Assembly (NCBI RefSeq): GCF_900115095.1
Contig: NZ_FOVH01000014.1
Span: 124,001 to 188,000, forward strand
DNA length: 64,000 nt
Direction: 5' to 3'
Source of the DNA: Actinomadura madurae
Lineage (GTDB): Bacteria; Actinomycetota; Actinomycetes; Streptosporangiales; Streptosporangiaceae
Of the stretch, positions 16,081 through 24,629 are shown piece after piece. The first letter of the stretch is position 1, and each line of letters begins with the position of its first letter. The position numbers were made by a program, and so were the translations under genes. Under the pieces are notes generated by a model, which saw only the letters and a program-made list of their open reading frames with translations, was not told the origin of the DNA and ran no database searches.

Positions 16081-16121
16081 TTTCGTTGCGTGTTCGACCG
16101 CCATCACGGCGTTTCGTTGCG
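16081..16121. repeat. Two direct TTTCGTTGCG repeats, 31 bp apart
   Basis: The decamer TTTCGTTGCG occurs at 16081-16090 and 16112-16121, a spacing of about three helical turns. The second copy overlaps the last codons of the pucR-type gene and the first lies in the ddaH leader region. They may be binding sites of that regulator, but this is only inference from position. Confidence 0.35.
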
Positions 16122-17654
16122 CGCTCGGCCCCGGTCGAGGAGGGCGGTGAGCTGGAGGCGGAGGGCCAGGCGGGTCCGGGAGGACGAGAGGTCCGCCGGG
16201 GTCACCTCGGTCATCCGCCTCAGCCGGTGGCGGAGGGTGTTGGGGTGGACGTCCAGGGCCTCGGCCGTGCCCTTCGGGTCGCCGTAGTGGTCCAGCCAGG
16301 CGGCGAGGGTCGGGAGGAAGGCCGTTCCGTGCTTCTCGTCGTGGGCGCGCAGGGCGGGAAGCGGGCCGCCCGGAAGGTCGGCGCCCACCGCTCTCCTGGC
16401 GCGTTCGACGGTGACGGCGTCCCAGGCGTCCTCCAGCAGGACCGTTCCGGGGGAGAGGCGGCCGGCCGTGATGAGGGCGGCGAGCTCGGCGGCCTCCGCG
16501 CGGGAGCGGGGCAGGTCGGCGGGGGAGTGCGCGAGGCCGCCCGCCGCCGCGTACAGGGCGCGATCGTGCGCGCGGACGCGGGTCAGGGCGTGCCGCAGCC
16601 AGGGCATCGTCCCGGCGGTGTCGCGGCCCGGCGGTTCCGTCAGCACCGCGAAGAGGGTGCCGTCGAGGTCGGTGAGCAGCGGGCGGTGCCAGCCGAAGCG
16701 CTGCACGACGGCGTCCCACAGGTCGAGGCGCCGGCGGACGTCCTCGCTCTCGTCCCGGCCGCCGAGGACCACCGCGCGCCACGGCGGCGGTTCCGGGACG
16801 GGCCGCGTGCCGTCCCGCAGCGCGGCGCGCAGCTGGTCCGCCGACACGCGGCGCGCGACGCCCGCCTCGGCGCGCAGGCGCAGCAGGTGCAGGGCGAGGA
16901 CGGACGCCAGGTCGGTGAGCCGCCCGACCCGGTCCGGCGGGATCGGCGTCCTCGCCACCACCCAGATCGAGCCGAGCCACTCGCCTCCGGCGCGGACCGG
17001 GATCACGAGGCGGGGCAGCATGCCGTCCGGGCCCTCGGGGACGAGGATCGGGTCGCTCGACCGCGCCAGCTTGCGGAACACGCCGGAGGCGCGCAGGTGC
17101 GCGATGACCTGCGGCGGGACGCGCCGCCCGACGATCGTGGACACGCGGGCGGGGTCGGTGCTGTCCTGGCGGCCCGAGTAGGCGAGCACGCGCGACCGGG
17201 CGTCCTCGACCGTGACCGGGGCGTCCGCGATCTCCGCCGCGGTGTCGGCCAGCGCGAACAGGTCGTCCTGGGGGCCGGACCGGCCGGGGAGCGCCGCGTG
17301 GGCGCGGTCGACGGCGCCGCGCACGAGCCAGATGACATGCGTCCAGGAGGCGTCCCGCTGCAGCTCGATGAGCGCAGGCCCGAGCCGCCGCGCGGCCTCG
17401 ACGACCTCGGGTTCGGCGGCGAGCGGCGCCTTCAGCACGACGCCGGCCGCGCCCGCCGCGCCGGCCCGCTCCAGCAGCTCGACGGCCTCGGCCGGGCCGG
17501 TCACGCCGGCGCCGAGGACGATCTCGCCCGGCTGCCCGGCCGCCTCACCCGGCTCGGCGAGGACGACGTCGTGCACCTGGGCGTCCCGGCCGGACGCCAC
17601 CGGGCGCAGCAGCCCCGGGCCCAGCGCGTCGACCAGGCCGGTCACGCTGATCAT
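16104..17654 (-). CDS. PucR-family transcriptional regulator
   Basis: A 516-residue regulator. The N-terminal 120 residues are a PucR/XylR-like ligand domain (MISVTGLVDALGPGLLRPVA, with AEPGEIVLGAGVTGPAEAVELLERAGAAGAAGVVLK). A GAF-like middle follows. The C-terminal HTH_30 domain reads LDHYGDPKGTAEALDVHPNTLRHRLRRMTEV. Such proteins usually activate nitrogen-compound catabolism in response to a purine or amino acid. GGAGG six bases before the ATG at 17654 fixes the start. The gene diverges from the D-amino-acid dehydrogenase and precedes ddaH, so these are its most likely targets. Confidence 0.9.
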   Translation of the reverse strand: MISVTGLVDALGPGLLRPVASGRDAQVHDVVLAEPGEAAGQPGEIVLGAGVTGPAEAVELLERAGAAGAAGVVLKAPLAAEPEVVEAARRLGPALIELQRDASWTHVIWLVRGAVDRAHAALPGRSGPQDDLFALADTAAEIADAPVTVEDARSRVLAYSGRQDSTDPARVSTIVGRRVPPQVIAHLRASGVFRKLARSSDPILVPEGPDGMLPRLVIPVRAGGEWLGSIWVVARTPIPPDRVGRLTDLASVLALHLLRLRAEAGVARRVSADQLRAALRDGTRPVPEPPPWRAVVLGGRDESEDVRRRLDLWDAVVQRFGWHRPLLTDLDGTLFAVLTEPPGRDTAGTMPWLRHALTRVRAHDRALYAAAGGLAHSPADLPRSRAEAAELAALITAGRLSPGTVLLEDAWDAVTVERARRAVGADLPGGPLPALRAHDEKHGTAFLPTLAAWLDHYGDPKGTAEALDVHPNTLRHRLRRMTEVTPADLSSSRTRLALRLQLTALLDRGRARNETP

Positions 17655-17786
17655 CGGCGACCTCCTCCCCTCCATTGTGCGCTTCGCAACACGACGGCCG
17701 GTCATATTGGCCGAACTGAACAGAGGCATCGGCGCGCGGGCGTACCACCATCGAGAGTGACGAGGTTCACGAGGAGAGGAGTCGCC

Positions 17787-19040
17787 ATGGCCGCCGACGC
17801 GGCGCCGCGCCGGGTCGCCGTGGTGGGCGCCGGCATGGTCGGCCTGTCCACCGCATGGTTCTTGCAGGAGCACGGTGCCGACGTCACCGTGTTCGACAAG
17901 CGGGACGTCGCCGCCGGGGCGTCCTGGGGCAACGCCGGCTGGCTGACGCCCGGCCTCGCGACCCCGCTGCCCGAACCGGCCGTCCTCTCCTACGGCGTGC
18001 GCGCGGTGCTCAGCCCGTCGTCGCCCGTCTACGTCCCGCCGAGCGCCGACCCGAACCTGCTCAAGTTCCTCGCCGGGTTCGCCCGCAACAGCACCGCCGC
18101 GCGGTGGCGGCGCGCGATGGAGTCGCTCGTGCCGATCAACGGCCGGGCGCTGCCGAGCTTCGACGCGCTGGTCGAGGGCGGCGTCGACGCCGAGACCCGC
18201 GACGCGGCGTCCTTCTTCGCCGCCTACCGGACGGCCGGGGAGCGGCGCGTCCTGCTGGAGGAGATCGAGCACATCCGCGCGGCGGGGCAGGAGCTGGAGT
18301 ACGAGGTCCTGGACGGCGACGCGGCCCGCCGGCTGGAGCCCGCCCTGTCCGAGGAGGTCGGCGCCGCGATCCTGCTGCGCGGCCAGCGCTTCATCGATCC
18401 CGGGGTGTTCGTGCACGCGCTCGCCGACTCCGTCCGGGACCGGGGCGGCAAGATCCGGACGGGCGCGGCGGTCACCGACATCGCCCACCAGAAGGGCAGC
18501 GTCTCGGTCCGCACCACGGGGAGCGACTTCGAGAAGTTCGACACGGTCGTGCTGGCGAGCGGCGTGTGGCTCGGCGACCTCGCCCGGCGGTTCGGCGTCC
18601 GCTCCCTCGTCCAGGCGGGCCGGGGCTACAGCTTCAGCGTGCCCATGGACCGCGTCCCCGACGGCCCGGTGTACTTCCCCGCCCAGCGCGTCGCCTGCAC
18701 GCCGCTCGGAGACAGGCTGCGCGTCGCCGGGATGATGGAGTTCCGCCGCCCGGAGGCGCCGCTCGACCCGCGCCGGATCAGGGCGATCGTCGACGCCGCC
18801 CGCCCGCTGCTGCGCGGCGCCGACCTGGACGCCCGGCAGGACGAGTGGGTCGGGTCCCGGCCCTGCACCCGCGACGGCCTGCCCCTGATCGGCGCGACCC
18901 GCTCCCCGCGCGTCTTCGCCGCCGGCGGGCACGGCATGTGGGGCATCACCCTCGGCCCGGCGACCGGGAACCTGCTCGCCGAGATGATCGTCACCGGACG
19001 CCGCCCGCGCGAGCTGGACCCCTTCGACCCGCTCCGCTGA
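17787..19040 (+). CDS. D-amino-acid dehydrogenase-like FAD oxidoreductase (DAO family)
   Basis: A 417-residue DAO-family flavoenzyme. The N-terminal dinucleotide site is VAVVGAGMVGLSTAW. It is followed by the family blocks GASWGNAGWLTPG and, near the C-terminus, WVGSRPCTRDGLPLIGATRSPRVFAAGGHGMWGITLGPATG, as in DadA. DadA oxidises D-amino acids to keto acids and passes electrons to the membrane chain. The ATG is preceded by GAGGAGAGGAG, so an upstream in-frame extension through the spacer and the opposite gene is not real. It diverges from the PucR-type regulator over 132 bases, which suggests direct control. Substrate (D-amino acid, proline or sarcosine-like) is not certain. Confidence 0.88.
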   Translation: MAADAAPRRVAVVGAGMVGLSTAWFLQEHGADVTVFDKRDVAAGASWGNAGWLTPGLATPLPEPAVLSYGVRAVLSPSSPVYVPPSADPNLLKFLAGFARNSTAARWRRAMESLVPINGRALPSFDALVEGGVDAETRDAASFFAAYRTAGERRVLLEEIEHIRAAGQELEYEVLDGDAARRLEPALSEEVGAAILLRGQRFIDPGVFVHALADSVRDRGGKIRTGAAVTDIAHQKGSVSVRTTGSDFEKFDTVVLASGVWLGDLARRFGVRSLVQAGRGYSFSVPMDRVPDGPVYFPAQRVACTPLGDRLRVAGMMEFRRPEAPLDPRRIRAIVDAARPLLRGADLDARQDEWVGSRPCTRDGLPLIGATRSPRVFAAGGHGMWGITLGPATGNLLAEMIVTGRRPRELDPFDPLR

Positions 19041-19134
19041 CGCCCGGGACGGCTGGGGGATATTGCCGGTTTCGTCCCGGACGGCGCTGTACCGTCACTG
19101 GGTGATCTAGACACCCCCGTGGCGGGAGGAAGCG

Positions 19135-20058
19135 ATGGACGAGGCGCGGACGGTCGAGCCGCTGACCCGGGCGCAGCGCGTCCTGGCCGGGGTCGGCGGC
19201 CTGTTCTTCGCCGGTCTCGCGGGCCTGGGCGGCTACGGCTCGTTCGCCTCCGTCCAGGACGTCGCCGAGCCGTGGTTCGGCGACCAGGCGTGGATCGTCC
19301 CGGCCGGGGTCGACCTCGGCATCCTGGCCCTGGTGTCGGTCGCGCTGCTGCTGGAGTGGCTGGCCATGCCGATGCCGGCGCTGCGCTGGATGGCGTTCGC
19401 GTTCACCGCCGCCACCGTCTGGCTCAACGTCTCCGCCGCGCACGGCGACGTCACCGGCATGGTCATGCACGCCGCGATGCCCGTGTTGTTCATCACGTTC
19501 ATCGAGGCCGTCCGGCACGCGATCCGCCGCCGCGCCGGCATCGCCGCCGGGACCGTCCGCGAAGGCATCCCCGTCGCGCGCTGGCTGCTGGCACCGTTCT
19601 CGACGTTCCGGCTGTGGCGCCGCATGGTGCTGTGGCAGATCACGTCCTACCCGCGGGCGCTGACCGCCGAGCAGCGCCGCCGCCACGCCCTGGCGCTCCT
19701 GGAGTCGCACTACGGCCGCAAGTGGAAGGCCAGGGCGCCCGCCGACGTCGTCTGGATGCTGTCGGACGGCGTCATGCTCGACCAGGCCCTCGCCCGCGTC
19801 ACCGAGCTGACGGCGCCGAAGCCGGCACCGGAGCCCGTACCGGAGCCGGCACCCAGGCCGCAGCGGCGGAAGGCGCCGCCCAAGAAGACCCAGCGGGTCC
19901 CGCGCAGCGTCGCCACCGACAACGAGGCCCGCGCCCTCGCCATCATCGACGCCGAGCCCGGCATCACCGGCGCCGAACTGGCCCGCCGCCTCGGCATCAG
20001 CTCCCGTCAGGGACAGCGCCTGCTGAGCCGGCTCGCGAGCCCGGCGCCCACGTCCTGA
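19135..20058 (+). CDS. DUF2637 membrane protein with C-terminal winged helix
   Basis: A 307-residue protein. Four hydrophobic helices fill about residues 17-140 (VLAGVGGLFFAGLAGLGGYG and AGVDLGILALVSVALLLEWLA, plus two more), the DUF2637 pattern known from actinomycete plasmids and integrative elements. A Pro/Lys-rich linker follows, then a small winged-helix-type domain (ARALAIIDAEPGITGAELARRLGISSRQGQRLLSRL). DUF2637 proteins are often called transfer- or spread-associated, but there is no integrase, repressor or TraB-like gene here, so this is a solitary copy. GGAGGA precedes the ATG. The role is unknown; the pairing of membrane helices with a DNA-binding domain suggests membrane tethering of DNA. 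Confidence 0.8.
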   Translation: MDEARTVEPLTRAQRVLAGVGGLFFAGLAGLGGYGSFASVQDVAEPWFGDQAWIVPAGVDLGILALVSVALLLEWLAMPMPALRWMAFAFTAATVWLNVSAAHGDVTGMVMHAAMPVLFITFIEAVRHAIRRRAGIAAGTVREGIPVARWLLAPFSTFRLWRRMVLWQITSYPRALTAEQRRRHALALLESHYGRKWKARAPADVVWMLSDGVMLDQALARVTELTAPKPAPEPVPEPAPRPQRRKAPPKKTQRVPRSVATDNEARALAIIDAEPGITGAELARRLGISSRQGQRLLSRLASPAPTS

Positions 20059-20089
20059 GCGCCACGTCCTGAGCGCCACGTCCTGAGCG
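20048..20089. repeat. 14-bp tandem repeat, three perfect copies
   Basis: The unit CCACGTCCTGAGCG is repeated three times without mismatch. The stop codon of the DUF2637 gene lies in the first copy, so the array looks like a duplication of the gene's end. It ends directly next to the hairpin of the hemerythrin leader. Confidence 0.9.
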
Positions 20090-20090
20090 G

Positions 20091-20143
20091 TCACGTTTCC
20101 TCCTCCTGCTCCGTCAGTGCAGTGAACGAAGGAGGAAACGTGA
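20091..20143 (+). promoter_or_regulatory. 14-bp inverted repeat covering the ribosome site and start codon of the hemerythrin gene
   Basis: The left arm TCACGTTTCCTCCT (20091-20104) is the exact complement of the right arm AGGAGGAAACGTGA (20130-20143), with a 25-base loop. The right arm contains the ribosome site GGAGGA and the entire GTG start codon. In RNA the two arms would form a 14-bp duplex that hides both, so translation should require melting or a competing structure. It could alternatively serve as a DNA operator. Confidence 0.75.
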
Positions 20144-20748
20144 GCAATTACGAGTGGACCCCGATGTACGCCATGCACGATGCGCTGCGGCGGGAACTGG
20201 AGCGCCTCGCGAAGGCCACCGCCCGCATGGGCGACGACCCCCGGCGCGTCCTGGCCGCCGCCGCGGGCTGGGAGCTGTTCAAGACGGCCCTGCACGCCCA
20301 CCACACCGCTGAGGACCAGGCGCTCTGGCCGGTGCTGTCCAAGTCGCTCGCAGACCGTCCCGACGACCTGGCGCTGCTGGAGGCGATGGAGGCGGAGCAC
20401 GCCGCCATCGATCCCGTCATCGAGGCCATCGACACGGGCACCGGACCCGTCGCCGACCTGGTCGACGCCCTCGCCACCAACCTGACCGCGCACCTGGCCC
20501 ACGAGGAGAAGGAGGCGATCCCGCTTATGGACGCCACCCTGACCCTCGAACAGTTCCAGAACTTCGGCAAGGTCCACGGCGAGCGCGTCGGACCCGACGC
20601 CCCGCGCGTGATCCCGTGGATGCTCGACGGCGCCGGCGACGCGGTGGTGGCGTCCCTGCTCGGGGTCGCGCCCCCGCCGGTGCGCGCCGCCTACGAGGGC
20701 GAATGGCGCCCCGCCTACGAGGCCCTGACCCTCTGGCCCGCCTCCTGA
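20140..20748 (+). CDS. Hemerythrin (HHE) domain protein
   Basis: A 202-residue protein with a four-helix HHE cation-binding domain. Iron-ligand candidates follow the family order: His in MYAMHDALRREL, HAHHTAEDQALWPVL, EAEHAAI, and HLAHEEKEAIPLM. A C-terminal tail (RVIPWMLDGAGDAVVASLLGVAPPPVRAAY) is often present in actinobacterial members. Such proteins bind a di-iron centre and sense or carry oxygen or nitric oxide, or store iron; the exact role is open. GTG at 20140 follows GGAGGAAAC, while an in-frame GTG at 20122 has no ribosome site. Its translation start lies within a perfect hairpin. Confidence 0.87.
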   Translation: MSNYEWTPMYAMHDALRRELERLAKATARMGDDPRRVLAAAAGWELFKTALHAHHTAEDQALWPVLSKSLADRPDDLALLEAMEAEHAAIDPVIEAIDTGTGPVADLVDALATNLTAHLAHEEKEAIPLMDATLTLEQFQNFGKVHGERVGPDAPRVIPWMLDGAGDAVVASLLGVAPPPVRAAYEGEWRPAYEALTLWPAS

Positions 20749-20769
20749 GAGGCCCTCCTGTAGAAGAAG

Positions 20770-20804
20770 GGCCGCCGCCGCGGATCCCGTCCGCGGCGGC
20801 GGCC
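20770..20804. terminator. Strong bidirectional terminator
   Basis: A perfect 15-bp stem (20770-20784 with 20790-20804) and a five-base loop lie between the hemerythrin stop (20748) and the lpd stop (20820), which face each other. It should end transcription from both sides. Confidence 0.9.
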
Positions 20805-20819
20805 TCTCGTCTCCGGACC

Positions 20820-22223
20820 TCAGAGGTTGATCATGTGCCCGGCCAGACCGTGCACGGCCTCCTTCATGGCCTCGCCCAGGGTCGGGTGGGCGTGCACGTT
20901 GCGGGCCACCTCGTGGACCGTCAGGTCCCACTGCTGGGCCAGGGTCAGCTCGGGGAGCAGCTCGGTGACCTCGGGGCCGATCATGTGGGCGCCGAGGATC
21001 TCGCCGTACTTGGCGTCGCTGATCACCTTGACGAAGCCGTCGCCCTCGCCCATGCCGAGCGCCTTGCCGTTGGCGCTGTAGGGGAACTTGGCCGTCTTGA
21101 CGTCGAAGCCCTGCTCCTTGGCCTGCGCCTCGGTGTAGCCGAAGCTCGCGACCTGCGGCTGGCAGTAGGTGGCGCGCGGGATCATGATGTACTCGAGCTC
21201 CATCGTCTCGGCGTCCGCGATGGTCTCGGCCGCGACGATGCCCATGGCCTCGGCGGCGTGCGCGAGCATCAGCTTGGCGGTGACGTCGCCGATGGCGTAG
21301 ATGTGCGGGACGGACGTGCGGCAGCGGCCGTCCACGTCGACGGCGCCGCGCTCGGTCAGCGCCACGCCGGTCTTCTCCAGCCCGTACCCCTCCACGTTCG
21401 GCTGGAAGCCGATCGCCTGGAGCACCTTGTCGGTCTCGATGACCTGCTGGGCGCCGTCCTTGCCGGTGACGGTGACCTTCACCTTCTCACCCGAGTCGTC
21501 GATCGCGTCCACCCGGGTCGAGGTGAGGACGTCCACGCCGAGCTTGCGGTACCGCTTCGCCAGCTCCTTCGACACGTCGGCGTCCTCGTTCGGGACCATC
21601 CGGTCGAGGAACTCGACGATCGTGACCTTCACCCCGTAGTTGTGCAGGACGTAGGCGAACTCGACGCCGATGGCCCCCGCGCCCGCGATGACGATGCTCT
21701 CGGGCAGCTCGGAGCTGAGGATCTGCTCCTCATAGGTGACGACCCGCTCCGACAGGGACGTGCCCGGCAGCAGCTTGGTGTGCGCGCCGGCCGCGATGAT
21801 GCAGTTGTCGAACGTGACCGTCTCGCTCGACCCGTCCTGCCGCGCGACCTGCAGCGTGTTCGGGTCGGTGAACGTGCCCCGCCCGTCATAGGACGTGATC
21901 TTGTTCTTCTTCATCAGGAACTGGACGCCCTTGACGAGCTTCTCCGAGACCTGGCGGCTGCGCTGGTAGGCGACGCCGTAGTCGAAGGACACGCTCCCCT
22001 CGACGTTGATCCCGAACGTCTTCCGCTCCTGGGTGACGATGTGCGCCAGCTCCGCGTTGCGCAGCAGCGCCTTCGAGGGGATGCACCCGACGTTGAGGCA
22101 CACCCCGCCCCAGTACCTCTCCTCGATGATCGCCGTCTTCAGCCCGAGTTGCGCCGACCGGATCGCGGCGACATATCCACCCGGGCCCGCGCCCAGGACC
22201 ACGACGTCAAAGTGTTCGCTCAT
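20820..22223 (-). CDS. lpdA: Dihydrolipoyl dehydrogenase (E3)
   Basis: A 467-residue flavoprotein that reoxidises dihydrolipoamide in pyruvate, 2-oxoglutarate and branched-chain dehydrogenase complexes. The FAD motif is VVLGAGPGGYVAA, the redox disulfide is Cys42-Cys47 in GGVCLNVGCIPSKALLRN, the NAD motif is IAGAGAIGVEF, and the active-site base pair is in HAHPTLGEAM near the C-terminus. The match to mycobacterial Lpd runs along the whole length. ATGs at 22229 and 22223 are both possible; 22223 gives the family length. No E1/E2 genes adjoin it, as is usual for actinobacterial lpd. A 280-bp spacer without a gene separates it from the divergent membrane protein. Confidence 0.95.
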   Translation of the reverse strand: MSEHFDVVVLGAGPGGYVAAIRSAQLGLKTAIIEERYWGGVCLNVGCIPSKALLRNAELAHIVTQERKTFGINVEGSVSFDYGVAYQRSRQVSEKLVKGVQFLMKKNKITSYDGRGTFTDPNTLQVARQDGSSETVTFDNCIIAAGAHTKLLPGTSLSERVVTYEEQILSSELPESIVIAGAGAIGVEFAYVLHNYGVKVTIVEFLDRMVPNEDADVSKELAKRYRKLGVDVLTSTRVDAIDDSGEKVKVTVTGKDGAQQVIETDKVLQAIGFQPNVEGYGLEKTGVALTERGAVDVDGRCRTSVPHIYAIGDVTAKLMLAHAAEAMGIVAAETIADAETMELEYIMIPRATYCQPQVASFGYTEAQAKEQGFDVKTAKFPYSANGKALGMGEGDGFVKVISDAKYGEILGAHMIGPEVTELLPELTLAQQWDLTVHEVARNVHAHPTLGEAMKEAVHGLAGHMINL

Positions 22224-22509
22224 GTCCATGGACGATATTCGCCCCGAGCTCGTGTTCGCATCCCGGCGGTGTGAGCCGGGTGCCCGGGGCGCCGCGTGGG
22301 AGGCGAGGGTCACGCCCTGTTAGTGTTTCGAACGGTCTCCCGCCGGTCATCATGTCGCGGGAGCGGGGCGGCGCGCCGGCGGCGCGAGCCCGGGCCGTCC
22401 CGGCCGCGGAGCCCGGCGGTGCACTCAGGATCAGCGGTGCCGCGGTGTGGAACATCCTGTCGCGGCCCGCTCGTTGTTCCCGTTCTGAGCCGAGTGGAGG
22501 AGAAGGCGA

Positions 22510-23154
22510 GTGAGGATTCCCAAGCGCGTGAACGCCGTCCTGGACTGGATGGAGCAGCACTTTCTCGCGCTTGCGATCGTGGTCGCCCTGGTCGTGGTCG
22601 CGCTGGTGGCCCTGCTGGCGCCGACGGCCGTCGGCTTCCCGGTCGCGGGCTTCGTGCTCGGCGCGGCGGCGGGCGGCCTGCTCGTCCACGTCCGGCTGAG
22701 CCGCCGCATCGCCCGCGCCCGCGCCGACGTGGACAACCTGCTCCGCGAGAACGGCGCGCTGCGGCACCGCAACACCGTCCTCGCCAGCGGCGTCATCACC
22801 CGGGAGGCGCAGGAGACGCAGGCGCTCGTCGCCATTCCCGAGGACGACCTCCTGCTGGACGAGCCGGACGCCGACCCGCAGAAGACCGCCACCCTCGACG
22901 AGCTGCTCGACGGCGGCGACGACCCGCAGACCACCGACGAGCTGCCGGACCAGGACGCCGCCCCCGAGACGGAGGAGCCCGAGGCGGTGGAGCCCAAGGG
23001 GGAGAAGCCCGAGGGCGAGAAGTCCGAGGCGAAGGAGCTCGGCGACGGGGACCCGCAGCGCACCACCGTCCTCCCCGAACTGCCGGGCCTCCTCGGCGGC
23101 GGCGAGGAGGAAGAGGACACCGTGCGCACCCGGCGCAGGACGCGCAAGGCCTGA
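22510..23154 (+). CDS. Hypothetical membrane protein with acidic tail
   Basis: A 214-residue protein. Two adjacent hydrophobic helices (ALAIVVALVVVALVALLAP and GFPVAGFVLGAAAGGLLV, about residues 19-60) are followed by a short coiled-coil-like helix (RRIARARADVDNLLRENGALRHRNTVLA). A long acidic, Pro/Glu-rich and probably disordered tail ends in a basic RTRRRTRKA. The GTG start follows GGAGGAGAAGGCGA. I do not recognise the family; the layout of paired helices and cytosolic coiled coil suggests a small scaffold or envelope protein. It is followed 56 bases later by the ProP-like transporter on the same strand. Confidence 0.75.
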   Translation: MRIPKRVNAVLDWMEQHFLALAIVVALVVVALVALLAPTAVGFPVAGFVLGAAAGGLLVHVRLSRRIARARADVDNLLRENGALRHRNTVLASGVITREAQETQALVAIPEDDLLLDEPDADPQKTATLDELLDGGDDPQTTDELPDQDAAPETEEPEAVEPKGEKPEGEKSEAKELGDGDPQRTTVLPELPGLLGGGEEEEDTVRTRRRTRKA

Positions 23155-23210
23155 CCTGCGCTCGGTGACCGTGCCACGGCAGGGCGTTAGCTTCGCCGAT
23201 CATCGGGCAG

Positions 23211-24620
23211 ATGCAGCGCGTGAAAAACACGGTGAACGCGGCTGCCGGACAGGGCCCCGAGGATGGTGAGGGCGTCTCCCTCTCCAAGGAGCAGAAGTCG
23301 AGCGAGCAGGCCGTGCACAAGGCCGTGATCGCCTCCGCGATGGGCAACTGCATCGAGTGGTTCGACTTCGGCGTGTTCAGCGCCGGGGTGATGACCGCGA
23401 TCATCGGCACGGTGTTCTTCCCCGAGGGCGCGAGCGGCAGCGCGTCGCTGCGCTCGTTCGCGCTGATCGCGGCCGCGTTCCTCGCCCGCCCGTTCGGCGG
23501 CCTGTTCTTCGGCCCGCTGGGCGACAAGCTCGGCCGCAAGCGGGTGCTGGCCGCCACGATCATCCTGATGTCGGGCTCCACGTTCGTGATCGGCATCCTG
23601 CCCGGGTACGGCACGATCGGGATCGCCGCGCCGCTGCTGCTCCTCGCGGTCCGGCTCGTGCAGGGCTTCTCGACCGGCGGCGAGTACGGCGGCGCCGCCA
23701 CGATGATCGCCGAGTACTCGCCCACGCACCGGCGCGGCTTCTTCGGCAGCTACCTGGAGCTCGGCACGCTGAGCGGCTACATCCTCGGCGCCGGGCTCGT
23801 CCTGGCGATGGACCTCGCGCTCAGCGAGGAGGCGATGAACGGCTGGGGCTGGCGGGTGCCGTTCCTCATCGCGCTGCCGCTCGGCGCCGTCGGCCTCTAC
23901 GTCCGGACGCGGATCGAGGACACTCCGGTCTTCCAGCACATGGAGCAGGAGGGCAAGAAGGCCCAGTCGCCGCTGAAGGAGACCCTGGCGCGCTACTGGC
24001 GCATGATCCTGATGCTGATCGGGATCGTGTTCCTGCTGAACGTCGCGGACTACACGCTGCTGACGTTCATGCCGTCCTACCTCGTGGACTTCCTGGACAT
24101 GAACGACACGACCGCGCAGCTCATCACCATCGGGGTCGAGGCGGCGATGATCGTCGTGATCCTGCCGCTCGGCGCGCTGTCCGACCGGATCGGCCGCAGG
24201 CCGCTCCTGATCACCGCCGCGGTCGGCTACCTCCTGCTCTCGTGGCCGGCGTTCGCGCTGATGCAGACCCACAGCGCGTTCGGCGTCGCCGCGGGCTACG
24301 CCATCGTCGGCGGCCTGCTGGTGCTGATCCTCGCGGTGATCGGGGCGACGTTCCCGGCGATGTTCCCGACCCGGGTGCGGTACGGGGCCTTCGCGATCGG
24401 CTACAACATCTCGACGTCGCTGTTCGGCGGGACGGCGGCCGTGCTGATCGGCTCGCTGATCGACGTGACGGGCTCCAACTACGTCCCGGCCTACTACCTG
24501 ATGATCGCCGCGCTGGTGGCCCTGGTGCCGATCCTCAAGATCCCCGAGACCGCGGGGGTGCCGATCGAGGAGGCCGGGAACGAGCGCGTCCCGGAACCGG
24601 CGGGTTCCGGGACACGGTGA
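23211..24620 (+). CDS. MFS symporter, ProP/metabolite:H+ family
   Basis: A 469-residue transporter with 12 predicted helices. The family opening is NCIEWFDFGVFSAGVMTAIIG. The loop 2-3 motif reads GDKLGRKRVLA and its repeat DRIGRRPLLI. RLVQGFSTGGEYGGAATMIAEYSP is the characteristic block of the MHS/ProP group. Members import betaine, proline, alpha-ketoglutarate, shikimate or similar compounds with protons. The ATG at 23211 gives a 40-residue polar N-terminus; GTG at 23268 would give a shorter and perhaps more typical start. Substrate is not determined. A small reverse-strand peptide gene follows after nine bases. Confidence 0.9.
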   Translation: MQRVKNTVNAAAGQGPEDGEGVSLSKEQKSSEQAVHKAVIASAMGNCIEWFDFGVFSAGVMTAIIGTVFFPEGASGSASLRSFALIAAAFLARPFGGLFFGPLGDKLGRKRVLAATIILMSGSTFVIGILPGYGTIGIAAPLLLLAVRLVQGFSTGGEYGGAATMIAEYSPTHRRGFFGSYLELGTLSGYILGAGLVLAMDLALSEEAMNGWGWRVPFLIALPLGAVGLYVRTRIEDTPVFQHMEQEGKKAQSPLKETLARYWRMILMLIGIVFLLNVADYTLLTFMPSYLVDFLDMNDTTAQLITIGVEAAMIVVILPLGALSDRIGRRPLLITAAVGYLLLSWPAFALMQTHSAFGVAAGYAIVGGLLVLILAVIGATFPAMFPTRVRYGAFAIGYNISTSLFGGTAAVLIGSLIDVTGSNYVPAYYLMIAALVALVPILKIPETAGVPIEEAGNERVPEPAGSGTR

Positions 24621-24629
24621 ACGGAGCGG

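Noticed and set aside
16086..17786. A forward extension that would fuse 567 residues to the D-amino-acid dehydrogenase
   Set aside because: It runs antisense through the PucR gene. The ribosome site directly before 17787 and the FAD motif just after it define the true start.
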